From Lepidonotus clava (Eukaryota > Annelida > Polychaeta > Phyllodocida > Polynoidae): a stretch of 64,000 nt of DNA. Positions 28,901 through 40,913 of this stretch are shown here, in pieces. The stretch covers positions 33,210,792 through 33,274,791 of the forward strand of contig OW387135.1 in NCBI GenBank assembly GCA_936440205.1, given 5' to 3'. The position numbers and the translations under genes were made by a program. Below the pieces are notes generated by a model. That model saw only the letters and a program-made list of their open reading frames with translations, was not told the DNA's origin and made no database searches. Position 1 is the stretch's first letter. Each line of letters begins with the position of its first letter.

Positions 28901-31900
28901 GGGATCAGCCGACCCGAGGGGGAGATCCAACTCAGTCTCACCAACCCTTGGGGCATGTAAAACCGACTGCAACGCACAGAGCAGCCAAACCAGGTTTCTC
29001 TCAAGAAAAAAAAAAAGTTTGCCAAAGAAAATAAGATTGAGGGCATCATTCAGTTGTAAGTTGCCTAGGCTCCTGGTGGGCTACTTACAGCAACACTTCG
29101 TTTCAACACAGGTATCAGCCGACCCTAGGGGGAGATCCAACTCAGTCTCACCAACCCTTGGGGCATGTAAAACCGACTTCAACGCACAGAGCAACTACAA
29201 CCTAGCACCTCAACACCCAAAAGAAAAGAAGAAAAAATTAAATTAAAAAAAAAAAAGAAATTAAAAAGCTGAAAAGGAAGAGTGGTACATGGATTAGGTT
29301 AAAAACTACACAGTGTTTGGTGCCAGCCCCAACCTTCGCTGAACACTCATGTGGTGAGCATACCAAATCTAAAGGCCAAAAGTCTCACCTCCAGTTATAT
29401 GTGTCTCCTGTTTGTCTTGGCCCCTCTTACGAGAACAAAGACAATCAGTAGCAATCAAGAAAATCAAAAAAAGAGAATTTGGAATAAAAATGAATTTTGA
29501 ATGAGGTCCACCCTTAAGGTCTGGTGCCTAGGCTCCTGGTGGGTTACTTACAGCAACACTTCGTTTCAACGCAGGGATCAGCCGACCCGAGGGGGAGATC
29601 CAACTCAGTCTCACCAACCCTTGGGGCATGTAAAACCGACTGCAACGCACAGAGCAGCCAAACCAGGTTTCTCTCAAGAAAAAAAAAAAGTTTGCCAAAG
29701 AAAATAAGATTGAGGGCATCATTCAGTTGTAAGTTGCCTAGGCTCCTGGTGGGCTACTTACAGCAACACTTCGTTTCAACACAGGAATCAGCCGACCCTA
29801 GGGGGAGATCCAACTCAGTCTCACCAACCCTTGGGGCATGTAAAACCGACTTCAACGCACAGAGCAACTACAACCGAGCACCTCAACACCCAAAAGAAAA
29901 GAAAAAAAGAAAATAAAAAAAAAAAATTAAATAAAAAATCTAAAAAGCTGAAAAGGAAGAGTGGTACATGGATTAGGTTAAAAACTACACAGTGTTTGGT
30001 GCCAGCCCCAACCTTCGCTGAACACTCATGTGGTGAGCATACCAAATCTAAAGGCCAAAAGTCTCACCTCCAGTTATATGTGTCTCCTGTTTGTCTTGGC
30101 CCCTCTTACGAGAACAAAGACAATCAGTAGCAATCAAGAAAATCAAAAAAAGAGAATTTGGAATAAAAATGAATTTTGAATGAGGTCCACCCTTAAGGTC
30201 TGGTGCCTAGGCTCCTGGTGGGTTACTTACAGCAACACTTCGTTTCAACGCAGGGATCAGCCGACCCGAGGGGGAGATCCAACTCAGTCTCACCAACCCT
30301 TGGGGCATGTAAAACCGACTGCAACGCACAGAGCAGCCAAACCAGGTTTCTCTCAAGAAAAAAAAAAAGTTTGCCAAAGAAAATAAGATTGAGGGCATCA
30401 TTCAGTTGTAAGTTGCCTAGGCTCCTGGTGGGCTACTTACAGCAACACTTCGTTTCAACACAGGAATCAGCCGACCCTAGGGGGAGATCCAACTCAGTCT
30501 CACCAACCCTTGGGGCATGTAAAACCGACTTCAACGCACAGAGCAACTACAACCGAGCACCTCAACACCCAAAAGAAAAGAAAAAAAGAAAATAAAAATA
30601 AAAAATTAAATAAAAAATCTAAAAAGCTGAAAAGGAAGAGTGGTACATGGATTAGGTTGAAAAATACACAGTGTTTGGTGCCAGCCCCAACCTTCGCTGA
30701 ACACTCATGTGGTGAGCATACCAAATCTAAAGGCCAAAAGTCTCACCTCCAGTTATATGTGTCTCCTGTTTGTCTTGGCCCCTCTTACGAGAACAAAGAC
30801 AATCAGTAGCAATCAAGAAAATCATAAAAAGAGAATTTGGAATAAAAATGAATTTTGAATGAGGTCCACCCTTAAGGTCTGGTGCCTAGGCTCCTGGTGG
30901 GTTACTTACAGCAACACTTCGTTTCAACGCAGGGATCAGCCGACCCGAGGGGGAGATCCAACTCAGTCTCACCAACCCTTGGGGCATGTAAAACCGACTG
31001 CAACGCACAGAGCAGCCAAACCAGGTTTCTCTCAAGAAAAAAAAAAAGTTTGCCAAAGAAAATAAGATTGAGGGCATCATTCAGTTGTAAGTTGCCTAGG
31101 CTCCTGGTGGGCTACTTACAGCAACACTTCGTTTCAACACAGGAATCAGCCGACCCTAGGGGGAGATCCAACTCAGTCTCACCAACCCTTGGGGCATGTA
31201 AAACCGACTTCAACGCACAGAGCAACTACAACCGAGCACCTCAACACCCAAAAGAAAAGAAAAAAAGAAAATAAAAATAAAAAATTAAATAAAAAATCTA
31301 AAAAGCTGAAAAGGAAGAGTGGTACATGGATTAGGTTAAAAACTACACAGTGTTTGGTGCCAGCCCCAACCTTCGCTGAACACTCATGTGGTGAGCATAC
31401 CAAATCTAAAGGCCAAAAGTCTCACCTCCAGTTATATGTGTCTCCTGTTTGTCTTGGCCCCTCTTACGAGAACAAAGACAATCAGTAGCAATCAAGAAAA
31501 TCAAAAAAAGAGAATTTGGAATAAAAATGAATTTTGAATGAGGTCCACCCTTAAGGTCTGGTGCCTAGGCTCCTGGTGGGTTACTTACAGCAACACTTCG
31601 TTTCAACGCAGGGATCAGCCGACCCGAGGGGGAGATCCAACTCAGTCTCACCAACCCTTGGGGCATGTAAAACCGACTGCAACGCACAGAGCAGCCAAAC
31701 CAGGTTTCTCTCAAGAAAAAAAAAAAGTTTGCCAAAGAAAATAAGATTGAGGGCATCATTCAGTTGTAAGTTGCCTAGGCTCCTGGTGGGCTACTTACAG
31801 CAACACTTCGTTTCAACACAGGAATCAGCCGACCCTAGGGGGAGATCCAACTCAGTCTCACCAACCCTTGGGGCATGTAAAACCGACTTCAACGCACAGA

Positions 31901-32697
31901 GCAACTACAACCGAGCACCTCAACACCCAAAAGAAAAGAAAAAAAGAAAATAAAAATAAAAAATTAAATAAAAAATCTAAAAAGCTGAAAAGGAAGAGTG
32001 GTACATGGATTAGGTTAAAAACTACACAGTGTTTGGTGCCAGCCCCAACCTTCGCTGAACACTCATGTGGTGAGCATACCAAATCTAAAGGCCAAAAGTC
32101 TCACCTCCAGTTATATGTGTCTCCTGTTTGTCTTGGCCCCTCTTACGAGAACAAAGACAATCAGTAGCAATCAAGAAAATCAAAAAAAAAAAAAAAAGAA
32201 TTTGGAATAAAAATGAATTTTGAATGAGGTCCACCCTTAAGGTCTGGTGCCTAGGCTCCTGGTGGGTTACTTACAGCAACACTTCGTTTCAACGCAGGGA
32301 TCAGCCGACCCGAGGGGGAGATCCAACTCAGTCTCACCAACCCTTGGGGCATGTAAAACCGACTGCAACGCACAGAGCAGCCAAACCAGGTTTCTCTCAA
32401 GAAAAAAAAAAAGTTTGCCAAAGAAAATAAGATTGAGGGCATCATTCAGTTGTAAGTTGCCTAGGCTCCTGGTGGGCTACTTACAGCAACACTTCGTTTC
32501 AACACAGGAATCAGCCGACCCTAGGGGGAGATCCAACTCAGTCTCACCAACCCTTGGGGCATGTAAAACCGACTTCAACGCACAGAGCAACTACAACCGA
32601 GCACCTCAACACCCAAAAGAAAAGAAGAAAAAATTAAATTAAAAAAAAAAAGAAATTAAAAAGCTGAAAAGGAAGAGTGGTACATGGATTAGGTTAA
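25925..32697 (+). repeat. Satellite array, ~10 units of 672-682 bp
   Basis: The landmark CACAGTGTTTGGTGCC recurs at 25925, 26607, 27290, 27966, 28638, 29311, 29990, 30669, 31348 and 32027. Units are nearly identical; most differences lie in A-rich tracts. Each unit contains two ~150-bp half-repeats, both starting GCCTAGGCTCCTGGTG and ending at GCACAGAGCA. In the first unit both half-repeats carry a different ~29-bp module from all later units. Frames of 60-130 codons recur in every unit but start at non-ATG codons and simply reflect the repeat. No transposase or reverse transcriptase is seen. Confidence 0.92.
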
Positions 32698-34330
32698 AAA
32701 GAGCAGTAATGATGAGATGGAAAGGGAGAAATGATGGAGGATGACGAGACAGAATAAAAGACTGCCTCCACTGCTACTACCTTTGCCGTACTTGTTGTCA
32801 TTACTATCAATACCACTGTACCCACACATCAACAAAGTGTCAGCTCGTAAGAAAAATCAGTATTAAGAGGAATTACTCCGATCGCAAGTAACCTAATCTT
32901 TTTTTCCTGGCCGCGAAAAAAAAAAGTAAGCCTGAACTTCATGAGAGTAAAGGGAGGTTCATCCCTTCTGATTGCCCGGCCACAGCAAACAGAGAAATTC
33001 ACCGCCACTTTCCCACACGAAATTCAAATCCCTCAAATTTCTTCTTCTCCTTCTAACCAAACACAAGGTTGACATGTCATGATCATCGGTAACAGTAGCA
33101 GTAGTAGTTGGTTTGACAACAAGTAGTAGCAAAAACATAGCAGCAGTAATAGAAGCAGCTTCCTCATCTCTAGTAAATGCAGTGCTCCCGGATGCCAACA
33201 ATAAGCCCCTTCAATTTTCCACCCAATTCGATGACCTTGTGTTGGAGATGGACTCATGACCCTTACACTCCCTAGGCTCCCTTTCAGGTGCCTGGAAGAC
33301 CCTCGCTTGTTTCAAACTGTCATAAGACAGAGATCTACTCCCAATACAATGTTGGGGGAGGAGCTGACAATGGCGATCCACTCTTTCCACAAAGATAGTA
33401 ACCATCGAACCAGGGGAACATCAAAGAAGCAAATAGCAGCAGCCGGACTATATAGTAGCACTGACTTTGGTAACTGATTTCAGAGCCGATCCCAGTCCAA
33501 CTCTGAAATTCTGTTACTGCTGGAGGGCCCCAACCACGCCAACCAGCTGTGACGAACCTTCACCCCCATTTTTTCTCTTTTTTTTTCTTCCTCGTGGGAG
33601 AAAAATAAAAAATGGGAGTCTGATGCTGATTATGCCACTCCTGCCGGTTAGCCACTTACTACTACCATTACTACTGTCTCGCCTGAAATGGAACAGGCCG
33701 AACATTGTGAGTAGCAGTAACAGTGGTAGCAGCAGCAGCAACAACAACAGCAAAAAACCCAGCAAATTTGTCGTCTCCAGAAGAAGAAGATTTCTCTTCT
33801 TCTTGTCAAAACCTGATGTGGAGCTTACTGAAGTACCCTCCAAGTTGACCCCGAAAATCCGATTTCAGATTCAGTCAACATCAAGTCTGACTTGGAAAAT
33901 CCAATTTCAGATTCACCAAGTTTCAGTCTGACCCTGGGAAATCGGATTCAGAAAACACCAAAACTGGTGTGTTCAACATTAGTCATGTGGAACTAGGCTA
34001 ATAGTTTTTATTTTTAATGCTTCTACATGTTTCGAAAAAGGAAATTCTCATGGAATCTTTATTAAGCAGCTAAATTGAGAAATTACAGAGGCACCAGCCA
34101 ATCCAGTCATTTAGAACTGTACAATAAAAGTGATCAGGTTTTGGTTGAATGGTGAAAATGGAAGCAGGGGGGATGATTTACTTTTTAAATTCGAAAAAAA
34201 AAGGGAAAAAAAAAAAAAAAAAAAAAAAAACCCTGAAATATGAGAGCAAAGTTGTAATAGACTATGTCAACTTTTAAAATGGTAAAAAAAAACAATAATA
34301 GGCTTATGAGATTGGTATAGAAGAACCCAA
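32698..34330. other. Spacer between satellite and higher-order array
   Basis: No gene is supported here. It contains trinucleotide runs (AGC/AAC near 33715-33755, GTA/GCA near 33100-33150) that open long frames of low complexity. A small ~50-bp tandem (TTTCAGATTCA motif, 33860-33955) and a poly-A/C tract (34196-34235) are also present. The edge at 32698 is the sharp end of the satellite. Confidence 0.45.
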
Positions 34331-34746
34331 ATTACGTAAGGGTTTTTACAGCACCAGTGATGATAGTCTTAGTCAACCATGATCGACACACCCTTAGCTT
34401 CTAAAGCCCTGGCGAATTGATATCTCACTTGATAACCAACAGGTGACTGAGGCGAAATGTACTATGACCATACACTCAAGTCAGGATAGTGGGGGAGGGC
34501 TGCTTGTGTCACAACCTTTTCTCAGTGTCTCCATTGGTCCATCATTGCCTTTTTCCCTCCCGGCTCAGGCCCATTCTCAACAACACTGATATCTACTATC
34601 CTTTTAACCTGTCGCAAGTGAAACCATTCTGCGGGTAGAAGCGGGTCAGTGCAAGTCTTACAACCAGAACACTGAAGGCCAACCTTGGTCTGTCTACTGA
34701 CACTCACAGACGTGACTCATCATTTCTTTTCTGTGTTTTTCTCACT

Positions 34747-34822
34747 TGGCACCACCGGGATTCGAACCCGGGACCTCTCACACAGAAAGCAGATGCTCAA
34801 CCAACTGGGCCACCGAGGAGCC
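34747..34822 (-). repeat. tRNA-like segment 1 (A box and B box)
   Basis: On the minus strand the A box TGGCCCAGTTGG and a perfect B box GGTTCGAATCC lie at tRNA spacing. The T arm pairs fully (CCGGG/CCCGG). The acceptor (GGCTCCT/TGGTGCC) and the anticodon arm pair only in part, so this is a tRNA-derived SINE head or viral tRNA-like element rather than a working tRNA. It is repeated with few changes at four other sites in the array. Confidence 0.6.
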
Positions 34823-35376
34823 TGTCTACTTGGGCCAAATGTCTCCCCCTTATACTGAACTTTGAAACCAGGTCATTGCCTACTTACTAAAGCTATAGTC
34901 TATATATCTCCTTTTTCATCCTGAACATTAAAAAAAAACTAGGTCATGACCTACTTACTAGAGCTACAGTCTCTGGTCTGGGCCCTTTTTTATCCTGAAC
35001 CTTGAAAGTAGGTCATGACCTACTTTTAAAAAGTCCAGCTCACAGAGATTTCATAAAAGTGAGAAAATCTCCCCTTAGGACTGGTCGTAGGGCTTAGCTT
35101 GCCCTCACCAAAAAGAAGCAGCATAGACTGCTGGTCCTTCTCCTTCAAACTTGGTGTCGATTGGTTAACCGATGGCCGAATGGGAGAGAAAAAAACCACT
35201 CTTGGAGGTAGGCCAGATTTCATTAAAGTGAGAAAATCTCCCCTTAGGACTGGTCGTAGGGCTTAGCTTGCCCCCAACAAAAAGAAGCGGCCTGCACTGC
35301 TGGTCCTTCTCCTTCAGATTTGATCTTGATAGGTTAACTGATGGCCGAATGGGAGACAAAATACCACTTTCTCACC

Positions 35377-35449
35377 TGGCACCAAAGGGATTTGAACCGG
35401 GGACCTCTCAAATAGAAAGTGGAAGCTTAACCAACTGGACCACTGGGCC
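35377..35449 (-). repeat. Diverged tRNA-like segment a
   Basis: Related to the 76-bp tRNA-like segment but diverged. The B box reads GGTTCAAATCC and the A-box region GTGGTCCAGTTGG. It is joined directly to a module-d block, and similar copies lie at 37079-37141 and 40293-40365. Confidence 0.5.
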
Positions 35450-36441
35450 AAATATCTCCTCCTTATACTTAACTTTGAAACCATTTCATTGCCTACTTAC
35501 TATAGCTACAGTCTATAGTCTGGGCCCTTTTTCATCCTGAAACTTGAAAGTAGGTCATGACCTACTTAAAAAGTCCAGCTCACAGAGATTACATAAAAGT
35601 GAGAAAATCTCCCCTTAGGACTGGTCGCAGGGCTTAGCTTGCCCTCAACTAAAAGAAGCAGCCAGGACTGCTGGTCCTTCTACTTCAAATTTGGTGCTGA
35701 TAGGTTAACCGATGGCTGAATGGGAGACAAAATACCACTTGTTTGAAGCAGTATTAGTAGAAACCAACATTAGGGTTTTCAAAGCAACAGTGATGATAGT
35801 CTTAGTCAACCATGATCGACACAACCTTAGCTTCTAAAGCCCTGGCGAATTGATATCTCACTTGATAACCAACAGGTGACTGAGGCGAAATGTACTATGA
35901 CAAAAACAAAAAGAAGCAGTCTCCATTGTTGGTCCTTCTACTTCAAATTTGGTGCTGATAGGTTTACTGATTGCTGAATGGGAGACAAAATACCACTTGT
36001 TTGAAGCAGTATTAGTAGAAACCAACATTAGGTTTTTTTTTTAAAGCAACAGTGATGATAGTCTTAGTCAACCATGATCGACACACCCTTAGCTTCTAAA
36101 GCCCTGGCGAATTGATATCTCACTTGATAACCAACAGGTGACTGAGGCGAAATGTGCTATGACCATACACTCAAGTCAGGATAGTGGGGGAGGGCTGCTT
36201 GTGTCACAACCTTTTCTCAGTGTCTCCTTCAGTCCATCATTGCCTTTTTCCCTCCCGGCTCAGGACCATTCTCAACAACACTGATATCTACTATCCTTTT
36301 TACCTGTCGCAAGTGAAACCATTCTGCGGGTAGAAGCGGGTCAGTGCAAGTCTTACAACCAGAACACTGAAGGCCAACCTTGGTCTGTCTGCTGACACTC
36401 ACAGACGTGACTCATCATTTCTTTTCTGTGTTTTTCTCACT

Positions 36442-36517
36442 TGGCACCACCGGGATTCGAACCCGGGACCTCTCACACAGAAAGCGGATGCTCAACCAAC
36501 TAGGCCACCGAGGAGCC
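36442..36517 (-). repeat. tRNA-like segment 2
   Basis: Near-identical to the segment at 34747-34822, with the A and B boxes intact (A box here TGGCCTAGTTGG). It is in the same orientation and module context. Confidence 0.6.
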
Positions 36518-37078
36518 TGTCTACTTGGGCCAAATGTCTCCCACTTATACTGAACTTTGAAACTAGGTCATTGCCTACTTACTAAAGCTATAGTCTATAT
36601 CTCCTTTTTCATCCTGAGCATTAAAAAAGAACTAGGTCATGACCTACTTACTAGAGCTACAGTCTATAGTCTGGGCCCTTTTTTATCCTGAACCTTGAAA
36701 GTAGGTCATGACCTACTTTTAAAAAGTCCAGCTCACAGAGATTTCATAAAAGTGAGAAAATCTCCCCTTAGGACTGGTCGTAGGGCTTAGCTTGCCCTCA
36801 CCAAAAAGAAGCAGCATGCACTGCTGGTCCTTCTCCTTCAAACTTGGTGTCGATTGGTTAACCGATGGCCGAATGGGAGACAAAAAACCATTGTCGGAGG
36901 TAGGCCAGATTTCATTAAAGTGAGAAAATATCCCCTTAGGACTGGTCGTAGGGCTTAGCTTGCCCCCAACAAAAAGAAGCGCCCTGCACTGCTGGTCCTT
37001 CTCCTTCAGATTTGATCTTGATAGGTTAACTGATGGCCGAATGGGAGTCAAAATACCACTTTCTCACCTGGCACCAAA

Positions 37079-37141
37079 GGGATTTGAACCGGGGACCTCT
37101 CAAATAGAAAGTGGAAGCTTAACCAACTGGACCACTGGGCC
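37079..37141 (-). repeat. Diverged tRNA-like segment b
   Basis: Second copy of the diverged type (B box GGTTCAAATCC), again fused to module d and placed between two full tRNA-like segments. Confidence 0.5.
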
Positions 37142-37872
37142 AAATATCTCCTCCTTATACTTAACTTTGAAACCATTTCATTGCCTACTTACTATAGCTA
37201 CAGTCTATAGTCTGGGCCCTTTTTAATCCTAAGCCTTGAAAGTAGGTCATGACCTACTTTTAAAAAGTCCAGCTCACAGAGATTACATAAAAGTGAGAAA
37301 ATCTCCCCTTAGGACTGGTCGCAGGGCTTAGCTTGCCCTCAACTAAAAGAAGCAGCCAGGACTGCTGGTCCTTCTACTTCAAATTTGGTGCTGATAGGTT
37401 AACCGATGGCTGAATGGGAGACAAAATACCACTTGTTTGAAGCAGTATTAGTAGAAACCAACATTAGGGTTTTCAAAGCAACAGTGATGATAGTCTTAGT
37501 CAACCATGATCGACACACCCTAAGCTTCTAAAGCCCTGGCGAATTGATATCTCACTTGATAACCAACAGGTGACTGAGGCGAAATGTGCTATGACCATAC
37601 ACTCAGTCAGGATAGTGGGGGAGGGCTGCTTGTGTCACAACCTTTTCTCAGTGTCTCCTTCAGTCCATCATTGCCTTTTTCCCTCCCGGCTCAGGACCAT
37701 TCTCAACAACACTGATATCTACTATCCTTTTTACCTGTCGCAAGTGAAACCATTCTGCGGGTAGAAGCGGGTCAGTGCAAGTCTTACAACCAGAACACTG
37801 AAGGCCAACCTTGGTCTGTCTGCTGACACTCACAGACGTGACTCATCATTTCTTTTCTGTGTTTTTCTCACT

Positions 37873-37948
37873 TGGCACCACCGGGATTCGAACCCGGGAC
37901 CTCTCACACAGAAAGCGGATGCTCAACCAACTAGGCCACCGAGGAGCC
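37873..37948 (-). repeat. tRNA-like segment 3
   Basis: Same as the copy at 36442-36517 by eye, with the A box TGGCCTAGTTGG and B box GGTTCGAATCC. Confidence 0.6.
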
Positions 37949-38765
37949 TGTCTACTTGGGCCAAATGTCTCCCCCTTATACTGAACTTTGAAACCAGGTC
38001 ATTACCTACTTACTAAAGCTATAGTCTATATATCTCCTTTTTCATCCTGAACATTAAAAAAAACTAGGTCATGACCTACTTACTAGAGCTACAGTCTATA
38101 GTCTGGGCCCTTTTTTTATCCTGAACCTTGAAAGTAGGTCATGACCTACTTTTAAAAAGTCCAGCTCACAGAGATTTCATAAAAGTGAGAAAATCTCCCC
38201 TTAGGACTGGTCGCAGGGCTTAGCTTGCCCTCAACTAAAAGAAGCAGCATGCATTGTTGGTCCTTCTACTTCAAATTTGGTGCTGATAGGTTAACCGATG
38301 GCTGAATGGGAGACAAAATACCACTTGTTTGAAGCAGTATTAGTAGAAACCAACATTAGGGTTTTCAAAGCAACAGTGATGATAGTCTTAGTCAACCATG
38401 ATCGACACACCCTTAGCTTCTAAAGCCCTGGCGAATTGATATCTCACTTGATTACCAACAGGTGACTGAGGCGAAATGTACTATGACCATACACTCAAGT
38501 CAGGATAGTGGGGGAGGGCTGCTTGTGTCACAACCTTTTCTCAGTGTCTCCACTAGTCCATCATTGCCTTTTTCCCTCCCGGCTCAGGACCATTCTCAAC
38601 AACACTGATATCTACTATCCTTTTTACCTGTCGCAAGTGAAACCATTCTGCGGGTAGAAGCGGGTCAGTGCAAGTCTTACAACCAGAACACTGAAGGCCA
38701 ACCTTGGTCTGTCAACTGACACTCACAGACGTGACTCATCTTTTCTTTTCTGTGGTTTTCTCACT

Positions 38766-38841
38766 TGGCACCACCGGGATTCGAACCCGGGACCTTTCAC
38801 ACAGAAAGCGGATGCTTAACCAACTGGGCCACCGAGGAGCC
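38766..38841 (-). repeat. tRNA-like segment 4
   Basis: Near-identical copy with a few substitutions (e.g. GGTTAAGCATCCGC in the D/anticodon region). The A and B boxes are intact. It begins the 895-bp periodic part of the array. Confidence 0.6.
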
Positions 38842-39662
38842 TGTCTACTTGGGCCAAATGTCTCCCCCTTATACTGAACTTTGAAACTAGGTCATTGCCT
38901 ACTTACTAAAGCTATAGTCTATGTATCTCCTTTTTCATCCTGAACATTAAAAAAAACTAGGTCATGACCTACTTACTAGAGCTACAGTCTATAGTCTGGG
39001 CCCTTTTTTTATCCTGAACCTTGAAAGTAGGTCATGACCTACTTTTAAAAAGTCCAGCTCACAGAGATTTCATAAAAGTGAGAAAATCTCCCCTTAGGAC
39101 TGGTCGTAGGGCTTAGCTCGCCCCCAACAAAAAGAAGCAGCATGCATTGTTGGTCCTTCTACTTCAAATTTGGTGCTGATAGGTTTACTGATTGCTGAAT
39201 GGGAGACAAAATACCACTTGTTTGAAGCAGTATTAGTAGAAACCAACATTAGGTTTTTTTTTTAAAGCAACAGCGATGATAGTCTTAGTCAACCATGATC
39301 GACACACCCTTAGCTTCTAAAGCCCTGGCGAATTGATATCTCACTTGATAACCAACAGGTGACTGAGGCGAAATGTGCTATGACCATACACTCAAGTCAG
39401 GATAGTGGGGGAGGGCTGCTTGTGTCACAACCTTTTCTCAGTGTCTCCTTTAGTCCATCATTGCCTTTTTCCCTCCCGGCTCAGGACCATTCTCAACAAC
39501 ACTCATATCTACTATCCTTTTTACCTGTCGCAAGTGAAACCATTCTGCGGGTAGAAGCGGGTCAGTGCAAGTCTTACAACCAGAACACTGAAGGCCAACC
39601 TTGGTCTGTCAACTGACACTCACAGACGTGACTCATCTTTTCTTTTCTGTGGTTTTCTCACT

Positions 39663-39738
39663 TGGCACCACCGGGATTCGAACCCGGGACCTTTCACACA
39701 GAAAGCGGATGCTTAACCAACTGGGCCACCGAGGAGCC
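39663..39738 (-). repeat. tRNA-like segment 5
   Basis: Identical by eye to the copy at 38766-38841, lying 897 bp further on, with the A and B boxes intact. Confidence 0.6.
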
Positions 39739-40292
39739 TGTCTACTTGGGCCAAATGTCTCCCCCTTATACTGAACTTTGAAACTAGGTCAATGCCTACT
39801 TACTAAAGCTATAGTCTATATATCTCCTTTTTCATCCTGAACATTAAAAAAAAACTAGGTCATGACCTACTTACTAGAGCTACAGTCTCTGGTCTGGGCC
39901 CTTTTTTATCCTGAACCTTGAAAGTAGGTCATGACCTACTTTTAAAAAGTCCAGCTCACAGAGATTTCATAAAAGTGAGAAAATCTCCCCTTAGGACTGG
40001 TCGTAGGGCTTAGCTTGCCCTCACCAAAAAGAAGCAGCATAGACTGCTGGTCCTTCTCCTTCAAACTTGGTGTCGATTGGTTAACCGATGGCCGAATGGG
40101 AGAGAAAAAAACCACTCTTGGAGGTAGGCCAGATTTCATTAAAGTGAGAAAATCTCCCCTTAGGACTGGTCGTAGGGCTTAGCTTGCCCCCAACAAAAAG
40201 AAGCGGCCTGCACTGCTGGTCCTTCTCCTTCAGATTTGATCTTGATAGGTTAACTGATGGCCGAATGGGAGACAAAATACCACTTTCTCACC

Positions 40293-40365
40293 TGGCACCA
40301 AAGGGATTTGAACCGGGGACCTCTCAAATAGAAAGTGGAAGCTTAACCGACTGGACCACTGGGCC
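40293..40365 (-). repeat. Diverged tRNA-like segment c
   Basis: Third copy of the diverged type. Its flank 39.94-40.36 kb is almost the same as 35.03-35.45 kb, indicating a copied block of several hundred bases. Confidence 0.5.
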
Positions 40366-40700
40366 AAATATCTCCTCCTTATACTTAACTTTGAAACTAT
40401 TTTATTGCCTACTTACTAGAGCTACAGTCTATAGTCTGGGCCAAATCTCCCCTTTTTCATCCTAAGCCTTGAAAGTATGTCATGATCTACTTTTAAAGTC
40501 CAGCTCACAGATATTTCATTAAAGTGAGAAAATCTCCCCTTAGGACTGGTAGTAGGGCTTAGCTTGCCCCCAACAAAAAGAAGCAGCCTGCACTGCTGGT
40601 CCTTCTCCTTCAGATTTGATCTTGATAGGGTGACTGATGGCCGAATGGGAGACAAAATACCACATTCCGGGCTAGGCCAGATTTCATTAAAGTGCGAAAA

Positions 40701-40913
40701 TCACTCTTTAGGACTGGTCGTAGGGCTTAGCTTGTCCCCAACAAAAAGAAGTGGCCAAGACTGTTGGTCCTTCTCCTTCAAATTTTATGCCAATAGGTTT
40801 ACTGGTGGCTGAATGGCAGACAAAAAAATACTTAACAAAATCAGCAACAACACTTGTCAATTTCTGTCCCCATAAACAAAGGGCAATTTATTTGATTCAT
40901 GAGGAAGCATTTG
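40701..40913. repeat. ~210-bp direct repeat, left copy, flanking the zinc-ribbon gene
   Basis: Aligns with 41980-42188 from TTAGGACTGGTCGTAGG through CAAAATCAGCAACAAC to GGGCAATTTATTTGATTCAT. It includes a module-d repeat and the 3' end and AATAAA of the zinc-ribbon gene. The pair therefore brackets that gene in direct orientation. Confidence 0.7.
40887..40892 (-). terminator. Polyadenylation signal of the zinc-ribbon gene
   Basis: AATAAA on the minus strand, 4 nt past the stop codon. It lies in the 210-bp duplicated segment, so the terminase gene has a copy of the same signal at 42162-42167. Confidence 0.5.

Larger units (their letters stand above)
34331..40830. repeat. Higher-order tandem array with tRNA-like segments
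   Basis: The array is built from a few modules. (a) A ~190-bp block begins GTGATGATAGTCTTAGTC and runs to CTTTTCTCAGTGTCTCC, at about 34360, 36050, 37485, 38375 and 39270, with a partial copy at 35790. (b) A 76-bp tRNA-like segment. (c) A block with two AGGTCATGACCT palindromes. (d) A ~150-bp block with CCCCTTAGGACTGGTCGTAG ending in GGCCGAATGGGAGACAAAA. Unit length is ~895 bp for the last two (38766 to 39663) and 1431-1695 bp for earlier ones, which carry extra copies of module d and a diverged tRNA-like segment. Module d also occurs at 41.98 kb inside the viral block. Confidence 0.85.

Noticed and set aside
26824-32642. Recurring 60-131-codon frames in the satellite
   Set aside because: They start at non-ATG codons, repeat only because the DNA repeats, and end in Lys-rich A-tract translation; no protein family features.
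33467-33931. 154-aa Ser/Asn-rich ORF
   Set aside because: Driven by trinucleotide runs; starts at a non-ATG codon and lacks any domain.
34747-39738. Functional tRNA genes
   Set aside because: T arm and Pol III boxes are good but acceptor and anticodon stems do not pair properly, and copies sit in a tandem repeat.
35026-40655. Frames of 60-110 codons on both strands of the higher-order array
   Set aside because: Both strands open in the same repeat; no conserved codon pattern, and the sequence is explained by module d and tRNA-like segments.
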